Origin: Moniliophthora roreri
Lineage: Eukaryota > Basidiomycota > Agaricomycetes > Agaricales > Marasmiaceae
Length of the DNA stretch: 64,000 bases
NCBI GenBank assembly: GCA_001466705.2
Contig: LATX02000200.1
Coordinates: 124,001-188,000, forward strand
Direction of reading: 5' to 3'
Shown here: one piece after another, positions 34,611-45,889 of the stretch
Position numbering within the stretch: the stretch's first letter is position 1
How the letters are laid out: every line of letters starts with the position of its first letter
The notes under the pieces: model-generated
Databases searched by the model: none
Seen by the model: only the letters and a program-made list of their open reading frames with translations
Told to the model about the DNA's origin: nothing
Made by a program: the position numbers and the translations under genes

Positions 34611-36314
34611 CTAACGAAACAGTCTTCCAGTTCCACCACATACAGGACATTGCTCCTCCCACAGGAATACATTAACCAATCCGTCACCGTCACATCTCCA
34701 ACATAACCGGCCGCCGATACGCGGGTCCCCAGGTCGCATTATCGTCGCTCCCGGAGGCGGAGGTCCATAACTCGGTGCAAATGTAGGTCGTGGTGGCAAT
34801 GGCGGTGCTAGTGTTGGTTGGTTATGTACGTTATGTACACCCGCACCGGGGTATCCACCCCAATGTCCGCCACCGGTATTGCTAGAATGCTGAGGCGGCC
34901 GCCGATCAGGTAAAGGTTTCTGAAATGTTTTCCCGTTACCGGCGTCTGCATTTGGCGAGAAATCGCTATAAGTGATGGCGCCAGCAAAAGGTTTGGCGTA
35001 TTTTGACCAGCATTTCTTGCATGGATGGGATGGGTCTGCGTGCTTGTATCCTATATTTTGACCTGTAAGAAGATTATCAGCAACGAATGTCAGGGATATG
35101 AGAGCTTATGATTACCCACACTTGTCACAGGTAAATCCAGCGGGGTAGACTAATAACTTTCCCTGGCGTAGTAATGGATGACCTGGTACAGGTTTCGAGG
35201 TCGGCCGTCTATTGTTATCGGGCGCCGGTCGGCTCGATCCAGCACTGGATGGACCAGACCCGTTCATTCCTGGCGGAGGACCAGGTGGAGGCACGTATTG
35301 TTGCGTCGCACCATTCTGCGAAGGTGGAGCATGCGATGGAGGAGCATATTGTTGTGTGGACTCGTTCTGTGAAGGGGGAGCATGGGGTGGGGGAGCATAC
35401 TGTTGCGTGGATCCATTCTGCGAAGACGGCGGATGGGGTGGCGGTGCATATGAGGAAGCTGTAGAAGCCGATGGAGAATGCGCGGCGTTTTCTTGGCTCA
35501 ATGACTGCGGTCCAGTCCCTGCTGCGTAAAAATCTCTAGCGAATTCAGAGGCAGAACTGGGAGGGTGACGCGGTGGTAAGGGTGGTGGTACGCCGGTTTG
35601 GTGTGTTTGTATCGGTGGAGGACTAGGTCGAGGTCCTTGGCCTGGATACGAATTGTATGGTCTATTGCCATTGTAAGGGTCATTTGAGTAACCACTGTAG
35701 CTGCTTCCTCCTGTCGATAAACTGTTCAACCGATCTATCAGCGTGCCGGTAATTTGTTGTAAAAGAGATGGTGGTTGTGCAGGACGAACGACATGGTTCG
35801 AGACTGCTGACCATCCTGTCGGTTGTGGGGTAAGGTGATGTTGTGGTGGTCGTGGGGGTCGAGGTGCTGGCTGAAAAGGTCGAGCAGGGCCATATTCAAT
35901 CGTGGTTTCACCCTGATACACGTCTGGTCCAGGTGTATACGCAGGTGGCTCGTCCTCCGTTATGCCCATCGGATCTATTCGACGAGGAGCCTCACTCGCA
36001 TTATTGGACCCTGTCGAGCTCTCTGTATTATTCGATGGTCCTTGCTCTACCGTCGCGGTCGATGTTGACGCCTGTGCTGATGCTAGTCTGCCATTCAATG
36101 CACCGACTGGTTCTGAGGATACGTTTACACCAGTTTCCGAGCTGCCTGCAGCTTGAGGTGGTGATATTGTTGATCCAGATTCATGCTTGGATATCCTTGT
36201 CGATGAGGATTGTGCATTGAATTCAGGTTGAGGCGTAGATGGGGTTGTAGGTACTGGCGATATGCCTGTGCGGAATGGATTGAAGGAAGACATGCGCGTC
36301 ATGGCCTCTGACAT
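34611..36314 (-). CDS. HUA1: HUA1-like proline-rich zinc-ribbon protein, 2 exons
   Basis: The start ATG at 36312-36314 gives MSEAMTRMSSFNPFRTG; exon 1 runs 36314-35120 and exon 2 35062-34611, 548 residues in all. The intron (35063-35119, GTGGGT...TTACAG) splits a Cys codon, restoring FTCDKCQNIGYKH followed by DPSHPCKKCWSKYAKPFAG, the zinc-binding core. The C-terminus carries a second CxxC...CxxC unit, CWRCDGDGLVNVFLWEEQCP then VCGGTGRLFR. This pairing is that of yeast Hua1, a cytoplasmic protein proposed to link actin patches and ubiquitin/endocytic factors. The N-terminal two-thirds are Pro/Ser-rich, with a PPAY-type motif (DEPPAYTPGP) that could bind WW domains of Rsp5-like ligases. A near-20-residue unit (YAPPPHAPPSQNxxTQQ) is tandemly repeated three times near residues 295-360. 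Confidence 0.85.
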
Positions 36315-36569
36315 GGGCAATTATTCTTCCCGTTGTTTACCAGAACAGCTCTTGCCAAATACTGCGTACTAACGCCCAACCAGCGCTTGCTATTGCTTCA
36401 TCCAAACTTCTTTCACCATCGACAAAGACACCATTGACAAAGAAATGAATCGAGCACAAAGATGCTTTGTTCATTCTGAATCTCATTAAAAACTCTTTCA
36501 CCTGTGTTTCCCTCCAACAAACTCCCTTTCACAATACTCCGACTCCGACTCATTGCTGCATCACTATCC
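36315..36569. promoter_or_regulatory. Shared upstream region of two divergent genes
   Basis: These 255 bases separate the HUA1 start codon (minus) from the coiled-coil gene start codon (plus), so they must hold both promoters. C/T-rich tracts near 36505-36565 lie just before the plus-strand ATG, as often seen in fungal promoters. Part of it (about 36385-36450, TTTCACCATCGACAAAG and AATGAATCGAGC) resembles 37970-38015. Confidence 0.5.
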
Positions 36570-37068
36570 ATGACTCAACTTCATGATCGACTCCCCGAAG
36601 CGCTGAGAGGCCATGTATGTACCACCTGCTCCATTACTTGAATGCGCCGCTGACCCGATGTATACAGCTAGGCCTCGACATCGATGATATTCTCCGTCGT
36701 ATTGATGATCATGATGCTAGGATACAAGAGCTAGAATGTACCCTGGCCACTCGTGATGCTCGTATTCAAGAACTAGAGACGAAACTACAAGAGGTCAAAG
36801 ATGATATAGCACTGAAGGAGAATGAGGCTGAAGATTTGTTGGTGCTGAAGTACGAGGCGATGGATCATGTCGATGAACTGGAAAGTGAAATTGAGAGGTT
36901 GGAGGCGTTCGAAAAACTGGTCAACGAAAATATTGCTCTCTTCATGCGGAATGGGATCTTGAATGGCAATGTGAGTATCAATCAATCATGATTGTATCCC
37001 GAGTACCTCACTGACCGACTCTTCAGCATGCCCGAACTATAAAAACGTGTGGTAAATCTGACTATTAA
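36570..37068 (+). CDS. Small coiled-coil protein, 3 exons
   Basis: Exons 36570-36614, 36668-36970 and 37027-37068 join in frame to 129 residues beginning MTQLHDRLPEALRGH and ending CGKSDY. From about residue 20 to 105 the sequence has heptad character and acidic/basic alternation. Two near-identical units, DARIQELECTLATR and DARIQELETKLQEV, are followed by ELESEIERLEAFEKLV. It should form one long coiled coil and act as a dimeric adaptor; no family name is justified. The introns (GTATGT...TACAG and GTGAGT...TTCAG) have standard ends. Confidence 0.65.
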
Positions 37069-38320
37069 CACCAGGATCTAGATCCGGTTGCCGATTTGGG
37101 TGAGTACCGAGTCTGTTTCATGCGTCGCTCGTTTCCTGACTCTCAGGATGGAGCCACTCCCGTTTTGTGTGCGCCCGTGTATGGGTGACGTTATGCCTCG
37201 CTCTCTTCTTTGTGCCTATTACATCTTTGTATACCTACCCAATGAATCCAACTGTTGTACACGTACTTCCTACCACAAGTTATCTCGTGATGGATTTGTT
37301 CGGCGTTGGGGGTGTATTTGGCCTCTCAAGAGGTGGGATCGGCACGTATCATGCAACATAACGTTCCAGTATGGTATATGTTCACAATGATATTGCCCAC
37401 TATATGAACAGACGCGTGTTACTCTAAGAGCAAAAACATAAACGGATCTAGTTACAACCAGTCGTCGCGAACGAATCAACATAACCGTGACTGACTAACC
37501 GTAGCGCCAACACCAAGACTTTGACTACCAAACGCTCCCCACAGCAAGCAGCGATGGACACTACCGTACTCATTCTGGTCGGCTTGAATATGCATCACGA
37601 ACGGCGATAGAAGTAGGATTGCATGGCTGAACAGAACGTTTCCCGCCGTTCCATTTGGGTTGGTGCAAGCGGCAGCTGAACCAGCCATGTTCGGCGGTTA
37701 GGGCGGCGTAGATATTGTGAAGGGTATTGGCCCTGCCGGGAATGAATGAGTAAATGTGCAGAACAGGAATCGATTAACCGGACTTACCAGGACTTTTGCG
37801 TCGGAGATGCTAAAAAAAGGGGAAAGAAGGTCAAAGGTCAAAATTCAGAAAGATGATACCTTCATCGTGTTCACCAAGGTACAGTTCCGAGTGTAATAGC
37901 GACCGTGAAGAGACAGTGAGACCCGGTCATTGATTTATTGGGAATTCTGTGCCCAGTCAGTGCTTATTGCTTCCTAATTCTTTCACCGTTGACAAAGAAA
38001 CGAATTGAGCGCAGAGACGGCTTGTTCATCCCCCTAGAGCGTCCTCACAGGAGGAAGGCTCCAGAAGTTGAATTAATTTTACCTGAGAATAAGTTCTCAG
38101 TAGTCAGCATAGTGCTAGGGACACAGAACGGGATGAGATCAAGTAAGATACGCGCCTTTTGGTTGGAAGTGTCCCCCAACCTAACCTTTCATTGGAATAA
38201 CGGATCATTTAAGCTATCTCCTTGAAGATACGAGCCAATAATCTTAGCTTTGAAACCATGCAGAGGGTTCAGGACGAGAAGACATCAAAAGGAACCGGTG
38301 GTTTGGTCGAGGCTTAGTGA
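37069..38320. other. Mostly intergenic; one doubtful minus ORF
   Basis: The minus ORF 37476-37688 starts with ATG (MAGSAAACTNPNGTAGNVLF) and has one hydrophobic stretch (HAILLLSPFVMHI). It may be a small gene or first exon, but I recognise nothing. A repeat of the HUA1 upstream region lies at about 37970-38015. Confidence 0.3.
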
Positions 38321-38499
38321 AAAAAGACATGCACAACGCGTCGGAAATCGTGGGAAAGCTACAATCCGTATATACGGCCGTGCCGGCCGCCTTCGATCAC
38401 CGTACCGTACATTCTGCTCGAAATCTTTGCGATGGTACGGTACCAGTACCCGTAAAGCCTTTACCGTATCATCCGTCAGTACGGCGATGGTTCATAGCC

Positions 38500-38787
38500 C
38501 TACTGATGCTGAACAACAAAAAAACGCCTCGAATAGGGCGAATATGGCTGGAAGATGTTCGGCCCAGGATGGAAGAAGACTGACGCAGAAGTTGAAGGTT
38601 TCGAGAGCGCTTGAAAAAGTTGCGGTGAAGTGGGTGCGAAGAGTATCGTCTCTGGTAAGCGTTCCAAGCCACGTTTCACAATTCGATTGCTGACAGCGAT
38701 GCAAAAGTGGCCATTGCGTACATGAAAAACGACACACATATTCCCATTATCGGAGGTCTGAAAGTTGATTAGTTGCAGCAGAACCTT
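38500..38787 (+). pseudogene. Aryl-alcohol dehydrogenase (AAD) C-terminal relic, copy a
   Basis: Pieces read RMFGPGWKKTDAEVEGFESA, then GEVGAKSIVS, an intron-like GTAAGCG...GACAG, and then VAIAYMKNDTHIPIIGGLKV with LQQNL after a stop. This is the C-terminal region of fungal aryl-alcohol dehydrogenases: aldo-keto reductases that interconvert aromatic aldehydes and alcohols with NADPH, linked to lignin chemistry. Stops (in ESA*KSC and KVD*LQQ) make it inactive. It is cut at LQQNL by a TIR element starting at 38788. An inverted counterpart lies at 40573-40930. Confidence 0.7.
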
Positions 38788-38822
38788 CATCAGCAAAATG
38801 GACACCTAAATATATTGGAATA
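38788..38822 (+). repeat. Left end of the 738-bp TIR element, cut by an N
   Basis: The 35 bases starting CATCAGCAAAATGGACACC are identical to the start of the two full copies and stop at the single N at 38823. With its left flank (38757-38822) it repeats 40980-41045 base for base as far as I could check. Confidence 0.85.
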
Positions 38823-38823
38823 N

Positions 38824-40978
38824 CGTGGTGGCTAAGCTTTTCCTTCATGACTATTTCCCATAATGTTTCATATCATCCTGGTCACGCATCTCTCACCATT
38901 TTCTATACAATATCATAGTTGACGTTTCTTCATCTGCTCTGGAAGCTTGTAAATAGAGATAGTAATAAACCAAAATGGCATAGCACTGTACTGAACTTGA
39001 AACCGGGCTATCACCTGTGGCTCTGAGGGAGCACCTCCACAAGCGTTCACGTAATGTTAATGCAGCTCACAGCGGGCTTCCCTTGTCCCAACCGTCTAAA
39101 CCCAATACGGGTGCTAGACCCACCAAGCCTGGTTCTTGTCCAAAGCTGAGATCCACTTCACCTACCCGCTCCACCGGGTCCTAGCAGACTCCATTTTCGA
39201 GCTTTATGTTCAGAGGTAATATCATTGATACGTGGATAAGTCGACGACGTACGTCGGACTGGTAGTTACTATCTCCATGAATCTGGATTACATTTAAGGA
39301 TATACACAAGTCGTTAGTCAAAATCTTGGGGATATATATATGCGTACGTGGCATTAATTATAGTACTACTTGTCGTCGAGTAAGGTAATCGATCCAGCGA
39401 AAAAAAAAAAAAAGAAAAAGCGAAAACAGGGGAATTACTGAGGTCATCTTAGATCATACAATGGTGAGGATTAGGGTTGGGGAAGTAAAACGTGAAACAA
39501 ATTTCGAGAAAATCTTGCATTCGTTGTACAATGTCCGGATATAGAGCTGGTATAGGAGATGGCGAACGTGAGAGCGCTGAGAGAACGGAAAGCGCTCTAT
39601 CTAGGGACGTTGATCTGGCTCCGGCGATGATATTCCGTTGTTCTAAATCAACGACGTATCGTCAGAAATCAAAATCGAAACCAAAATCAAGACCAAACTC
39701 ACAATCATCGATATCGGGAACCCGACCTCAAACTCGACCTGACCGTTCTCCAAGAACTTGATTTGTTCAGCCGAAAGCATAATATCCAGTGCCTCAAGGT
39801 TCTGCTGCAGCTGTTCAACTTTCAGACTTCAACATCAGCAAAATGGACACCTAAATATATTGGAATAAAATGAGTGAAATACGTTATAATGGCCAAAATA
39901 CATTATAATCATTATGGTTTATTTTAATGTAATATAATTGTTGTTCCTTTATTTTAATGGATTAAAATGAAGCAAAATGGTTATAATGTATTCTGGCTAT
40001 TATAATGTATTTTGGCTATTATGATGTATTTCAGCCATTATAATGCATCGGCCCCACCTGGGGGTCGGGGACAAAAAGAAATAATATTTATCTGTTGCAA
40101 CCCTTGACCTCAAGGTGGTCAAGGTCAGCAACCTTGATAACTGCCGGGCACTCAAGACCACTGTACCACAGTGCCATATGCTTATCAGCACACATAATGC
40201 AATATATACCCTTACTCAAAAGACCTATCCCCACCCCCTTGCTGTTTCTATTGATCAAATCCCCAACCAAAAGCTTCTCTTCACTTTATAGAGCCCTCTC
40301 CCTGTCCTCTGGAAGGCATAAAAATGCACTGTTTTGATTGCCTCTGTTATAATCTATTTTACTACATTGTAATAACTCTGTCTCATTTTATTGCATTTTA
40401 ATATACTATAATAATACCATCCCATTTCATTGTATTTTAATGGATTATAATAACACCAGTCTCATTTTAATGTATTGTAATAGCATTGCTTGATTTTAAT
40501 TTATTATAATGGACTAAAATCAGCAAAATACATTATAATTTATTATATTTAGGTGCCCATTTTGCTGATGAACCCTTTTGCATTGCTGTCAGCAATCGGA
40601 TTGTGAAATGTGACTTGGAACACTTACCAGAAATGATACTCTTCACACCCACTTCACTGCAACCTTTTCAAGCACTCTCGAAACCTTCAACTTCTGCGTC
40701 AGTCCTCTTCCATCCTGGGCCGAACATCTTCCAGCCATGTTTGCCTGATTCGAGGCATTTTTGTTGTTCAGCATCAGTAGGGCTTTGAACCATCGCTGTA
40801 CTGACAGGTGATACAGTAACGGCTTTACAGGTACTGGTACCGTACTATCACAGAGATTTCGAGCAGAATGTACAGTACAGTGCTGATGGTGAAGGATGCT
40901 GTCCTTCAGCCAATGAACCCAATCTGTTACCGAACCATGTCACTAATCACTTTGGCGCCCTGCCCATGTCTTCCAAAG
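38824..40978 (-). other. N-delimited segment that is an inverted copy of its surroundings
   Basis: Lying between single Ns at 38823 and 40979, this block is a reverse-complement homologue of its neighbours. Its start (CGTGGTGGCTAAGC) matches the reverse of 42590-42605, including the FunK1 stop region. 39000-39190 matches the reverse of 42240-42410; 39540-39800 the reverse of 41750-42000; 40573-40930 the reverse of 38380-38710. It carries an AAD C-terminal relic on the minus strand (LQQNLEALDIMLSAEQIKFL, about 39740-39815) and one full TIR element. I infer an alternative-haplotype contig placed inverted in a gap. Confidence 0.75.
39833..40570 (+). mobile_element. 738-bp non-autonomous TIR element, copy 1
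   Basis: Ends are CATCAGCAAAATGGACACC...AAATATA and its reverse complement (TATATTTAGGTG...CATTTTGCTGATG), at least 27 bases with one mismatch. AA flanks both sides (39831-39832 and 40571-40572), a possible 2-bp target duplication. The interior is AT-rich with many ATTATAATG words plus a GC-richer core (about 40050-40180) and codes for nothing recognised. The ORFs seen inside are the same in both copies and look non-coding. Confidence 0.8.
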
Positions 40979-41010
40979 NTCTGAAAGTTGATTAGTTGCA
41001 GCAGAACCTT

Positions 41011-41748
41011 CATCAGCAAAATGGACACCTAAATATATTGGAATAAAATGAGTGAAATACGTTATAATGGCCAAAATACATTATAATCATTATGGTTTAT
41101 TTTAATGTAATATAATTGTTGTTCCTTTATTTTAATGGATTAAAATGAAGCAAAATGGTTATAATGTATTCTGGCTATTATAATGTATTTTGGCTATTAT
41201 GATGTATTTCAGCCATTATAATGCATCGGCCCCACCTGGGGGTCGGGGACAAAAAGAAATAATATTTATCTGTTGCAACCCTTGACCTCAAGGTGGTCAA
41301 GGTCAGCAACCTTGATAACTGCCGGGCACTCAAGACCACTGTACCACAGTGCCATATGCTTATCAGCACACATAATGCAATATATACCCTTACTCAAAAG
41401 ACCTATCCCCACCCCCTTGCTGTTTCTATTGATCAAATCCCCAACCAAAAGCTTCTCTTCACTTTATAGAGCCCTCTCCCTGTCCTCTGGAAGGCATAAA
41501 AATGCACTGTTTTGATTGCCTCTGTTATAATCTATTTTACTACATTGTAATAACTCTGTCTCATTTTATTGCATTTTAATATACTATAATAATACCATCC
41601 CATTTCATTGTATTTTAATGGATTATAATAACACCAGTCTCATTTTAATGTATTGTAATAGCATTGCTTGATTTTAATCTATTATAATGGACTAAAATCA
41701 GCAAAATACATTATAATTTATTATATTTAGGTGCCCATTTTGCTGATG
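41011..41748 (+). mobile_element. 738-bp non-autonomous TIR element, copy 2
   Basis: It has the same length and ends as copy 1 and differs by very few bases (for example one C/T near 41680). TT flanks both sides. It interrupts an AAD reading frame: LQQNL lies to its left (40990-41008) and the ILDIV...EQIKVLENGQVEF stretch to its right (41751-41815), so insertion into a coding exon is visible directly. The near-identity of the copies points to recent movement or gene conversion. Confidence 0.85.
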
Positions 41749-42591
41749 TTGAGATACTGGATATAGTGTTTTTGGTTGAACAAATCAAGGTCTTGGAGAA
41801 CGGTCAGGTCGAGTTTAAGGTTGGGTTCTCGATGTCGATGATTGTGAGTTTGGTTTTGATTTTGATTTCTGACGATACGTCGTTGATTTAGAACAACGGA
41901 ATGTCATTGCCGGAGCTAGATCAACGACCCTGGATAGAGCGCTGTCCGTTCTCTCAGCGCTCTCAGGTTCGCCATCTCCTATACCACCTCTATATCCGGA
42001 CGTTGTACAACGAACGCAAGATTATCTCGAAATTTGTTAGTACCACGTACGCGTATATATCCCCCAGATCCTGACTAACAACTTGTGTATATCCTTAAAT
42101 GTAATCTAGATTCTGTCTGGCCTCTTCTCTGAGATGCCATGGAGATAGTAACTACCAGTCCGACATACGTTGTCGACGGTTGGCGACTTATCCGCGTATT
42201 AACGATATTACCTCTGAACATAGAGCTCGAAGATGGAACCTGCTAGAACCCGGTAGAGCGGGTGGGTGAAGTGGATCCCAGCTTTGGACAAGAACCGGGC
42301 CTGGTGGGTCTAGCACCCGTATCAGGTTTAGACAATTGGGACAAGGGAAGCCCGCTGTGAGCTGCATTAATGTTGCGTGAACGCTTGTGGAGGTGCTCCC
42401 TCACAGCCGCAGGTGATAGCTCAGTTTCAAGTTCAGTCCAGTACTTTGCTGTCATTGATAGTCACTATCCATATTTACAAGCTTCCAGAGCAGATGAAGA
42501 AACGTCAACTACAATATTGTACAGAAAATGGTGAGAGATGCGTGAGCAGGATGAGATAAAACATTATGGGAAATGGTCATGAAGGAAAAGC
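41749..42591 (+). pseudogene. AAD C-terminal end and 3' flank to the FunK1 gene
   Basis: The first ~100 bases continue the AAD frame after the TIR element (LDIVFLVEQIKVLENGQVEF, then KVGFSMSMI, compared with the usual aldo-keto reductase tail). The remainder to 42591 is non-coding 3' flank between AAD and the FunK1 stop. Its reverse complement forms the start of the N-delimited segment at 38824. Confidence 0.6.
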
Positions 42592-44402
42592 TTAGCCGCC
42601 ACGCTTCTTCATTGAAACTATTCCACTGCCACTGCCAGAGGGTTGCTCCCGCACGGACTTGCGCTTGTTGTCACCAGAGCGAGTATCAACTCGACTGGAA
42701 GTAACCAATGAAGTCGCAGTATTCTCGATTCGGGCCTGGGTGGTGTCGATCTCGCGAGCCTTAGGCTCGTGCATGAGCTTTTCCGGCTGTGCGATGGCTG
42801 CATCGAAAAGTGCTAGCATCCAATCCGATTGTTTCAACTTCGCCATCGAATCGAGGTAGCGCTGCACTGGATGTGTCGCTGACGGGATGGCTTGACTTTG
42901 CCGGTAGTGATCCCAATCACCCTGGCCAGGACCTCTATTATATCGCACCGCTAAAGCTTCCTCCAGCTCGACAATGAGATCCTTCAAGGGCCCATCTTCC
43001 AACTTCGCCTCCGTCGCCATCTTTCGAACCGCGAACATCGCAATCTTACCATCACCGCCCTCGGGTACGTCGCCAGCACACTTCCACCAGCAATTGTAGA
43101 CAGCATCGATAATCCGCTTTACGCGCTCATCGTTGAGCGAGTGTGGGCCATAGATAAGGGTGATCCAGCAAAGAACGTGGAAGAAGGATTCGAGGTCATC
43201 TGCACGTTCATGTTCGACACTTCCAGGTGGTTTGGACAGCAGCTTAGCAGACATAAACTGCCAAGTTCCCTACACGACCAAATAGTCAGTTCCGTCGCTC
43301 ACGAGCGGAGATAATAAAATAGCAACTCACCGTTCGCACAGGTGCACGTGGGCGTTTGATGTCCTCGTGCTTGCTGAAGTCCCAGTCAATGAGCATGCCG
43401 CCTTCGTCGGTAATCAGGATATTGCCAGCGCTGATATCTCGATGAAGAATTTTGGCCTTCTCCAGTGCATCCTTGTGTGCTAGAGAAAGATGGCGTCAGA
43501 GAAAGCTAGATGAAACACGTCGANGTCCGACGCAAGGGTCGTGACCGCGAGCTTCATCGTTGGCGAAGCTGAACCGCCACAAGAAGTCGGCAAGATGAGG
43601 CTCTTCAGCGTAATTGAATTTCTGCGAAACGATAGCGCCACCGCGGTCCCAACGAATGAGGCGAGCGCTCTTGTTGGAAATCCAGACAGAGAAGAGGTGC
43701 GTCCGAAATTGACTGGCCATGACGCTACCTGCATAAGTAGCCATCTGAGCTCTGGTGGCCGCGGCTTCTTTGGTATCTTTGGCGAAAGCTTTGTCCTTGT
43801 CATCGAAGCCGTCCTTTGAAGTATCCTCGGTTTTCACTTCAAGGAATGTTTCTATGAGCCTGGCATCTGTGACTCTGCCTGTTTCCTTGCCCTGCTTATA
43901 GAGACTGATGTCGGGCTTGATCTCGCCGGCGAGATGTGCAGGAACATTGCTGTCGCCCGAGCTGCCTGTGTTTGCAGCGTCAAGCGTCGGGCAGAACGGT
44001 TTCATAGCTTCCACCTAATTATAATACGAATCAGCGTAAGCAAGTTCTTAAGGAGTTTGTTGAACGCACCATCTTGTCATACATGTCGGCCTCCAACGCC
44101 TTTTTCTTGGACTTGTTGCCCTTGACTCTATCAACCTTTACCGAAACTGCTCCAACTTTTCTGAAGGCTGCCTTGTCTTTCCGACTGAACTCGAAGCTGT
44201 CTCCAACTGGTCGCTGACCAAAATACTTGTTGAGGAATTCCGCGGGTGGGAGCGGTCCGTGATAGTGGTCCTTCATCTCGGCTTCCATTTGTTCGAAACG
44301 CTTGTCCCTGGGGAGATCTCTGCTGGCGAAAATGTTTGTAGCATTAGCCCCAGACTTTCGAGGAGTGGTGTTGGACGGGGGTTGTGTAGTGGACTGACTC
44401 AT
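42592..44402 (-). CDS. FunK1-type protein kinase, broken by an assembly N
   Basis: Reading leftward, exon 1 (44402 to about 44072) starts MSQSTTQPPSNTTPRKSG. A GTGCGT...TTAG intron follows, then exon 2 from 44014 (VEAMKPFCPTLDAANTG, on to SVWISNKSARLIRWDRGGA) runs to the N at 43524. Beyond it lie KILHRDISAGNILITDEGG and LIDWDFSKHED, an intron at about 43271-43330, then GTWQFMSAKLLS and DDLESFFHVLCWITLIYGP to the stop at 42592. HRDxSxGN and DWD are the FunK1 forms of the HRD and DFG motifs; GTWQFMS and DLES(F/L) are its activation-segment signatures. FunK1 kinases are expanded in multicellular basidiomycetes. The kinase N-lobe, with its ATP-binding lysine, is not present between the two parts, so sequence is missing at the N. 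The tail is basic (DNKRKSVREQPSG). Confidence 0.8.
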
Positions 44403-44586
44403 GGTAAGAACTAGAAAAGTAGATGTGGGTCTCCGATTGTACTGAAAGCATCTTGAGAGAGCGCGTTATATGGGTCGTTGGCGTGGACAGTGAACAATGG
44501 TCGTGGCTGAGAAGCAAGATCGGAAATCACAACGTGACCGTGAAATGATCACTGCCACAGGTCGGAGTTGGTGGCACATGCCAAAN

Positions 44587-45201
44587 ATCTTTGTCCTTGT
44601 CATCGAAGCCGTCCTTCGAAGTATCCTCGGTTTTCACTTCAAGGAATGTTTCTATGAGCCTGGCATCTGTGACTCTGTCTGTTTCCTTGCCCTGCTTATA
44701 GAGACTAATGTCGGGCTTGATCTCGCCGGCGAGATGTGCAGGAACATTGCTGTCGCCCGAGCTGCCTGTGTTTTCAGCGTCAAGCGTCGGGCAGAACGGT
44801 TTCATAGCTTTTAACTAATTATAATACGAATCAGCGTAATATAGTCTAAATCAACTTGTATAACGCACCATCTTGGTATACATGTCAGCCTCCACCACAT
44901 TTTTCACGAGATTGTTGCCCTTTACTCTATCAACCTTTTCCGAAGCTTCTCCAACCTCTCTGAAGGCTGCCTTGTCTTTCTGACTGAACTTGAACCTCCG
45001 CTGAACTGGTCGCAGACCAAGATACTTGTCGAGAAACTCTGCGGGTGGGAGCGGTCCGTGATAGTGGTCCTTCATCTCAGCTTCCATTTGTTCGAAGCGC
45101 TTGTCCCTGGGGAGATCTCTGCTGGCGAAAATGTTTGTAGCATTAGCCCCAGACTTTCGAGGAGTGGTGTTGGACGGGGGTTGTGTAGTGGACTGACTCA
45201 T
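44587..45201 (-). pseudogene. Second copy of the FunK1 5' part
   Basis: From MSQSTTQPPSNTTPRKSGAN at 45201 to the DGFDDKDKD stretch at the N (44586), this repeats 43796-44402 in the same orientation with scattered differences: FLDKYLGLRPVQRRFKFSQ replaces FLNKYFGQRPVGDSFEFSR, and the first intron and the VEAM region differ. The promoter-side flank is duplicated too (44403-44585 and 45202-45385). No kinase domain follows. It is either the other haplotype's 5' end or a tandem partial duplication. Confidence 0.7.
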
Positions 45202-45385
45202 GGTAAGAACTAGAAAAGTAGATGTGGGTCTCCGAGTGTACTGAAAGCATCTTGAGAGAGCGCGTTATATGGGTCGTTGGCGTGGACAGTGAACAATGGT
45301 CGTGGCTGAGAAGCAAGATCGGAAATCACAACGTGACCGTGAAATGATCACTGCCACAGGTCGGAGTTGGTGGCACATGCCAAAT

Positions 45386-45889
45386 TGGGAAAGCAATGAT
45401 GGCTCACCGCCGGCTTTCAACTTTGCAGGTCTTTTCGTTTGCATCGACTGATACGGGACATTCATGCCATGGTTCTGCAGGATCCCAAAAGAAACCGGAT
45501 ATTCCTTACTGATACACAGGAAGGCTTGGACCCATTCAAGGAAGCTAACATGGCTTATCCGGTGAGCTTCTAACTCAGACTAGTAATGGTTTTGCAGACA
45601 CTGATATCAGTGACTCCCATTGAGCAATAAAATGAAGGAATACGAGGAGCAGCGTGTCACGGTGTGCTCGGATACACCCAGAGCCCTTTCCTCTGATCGT
45701 CACAGTGACGGTGAATTCGAATTGATGTCTCCGAGTTCCACTTCTTGCAAAGTACACTTCCGGACGTCATACACCGTGCGGGTCATTGGGCGCGTCATTC
45801 GACGACTAAAGGTCCGCCAGAGCAGAGGAGCAGAGTCTCAGAGAATCCACGTCCATGCTCGAGCCATTCTTCGAAAGCTGGTTGCTGCG
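45386..45889. other. Spacer upstream of FunK1 copy and AAD relic
   Basis: Plus-strand ORF 45620-46372 begins here, but only its later part resembles a known family, so its N-terminal half is probably not coding. Confidence 0.35.

Noticed and set aside
40050..40180. tRNA-derived SINE in the core of the TIR element
   Set aside because: The GTGGTACAGTGG word resembles an A box but no acceptable B box follows.
40095..40337. ORFs inside the 738-bp TIR element (also 41273-41515)
   Set aside because: They exist on both strands, are short and share no motif with a transposase; a non-autonomous element is the simpler reading.
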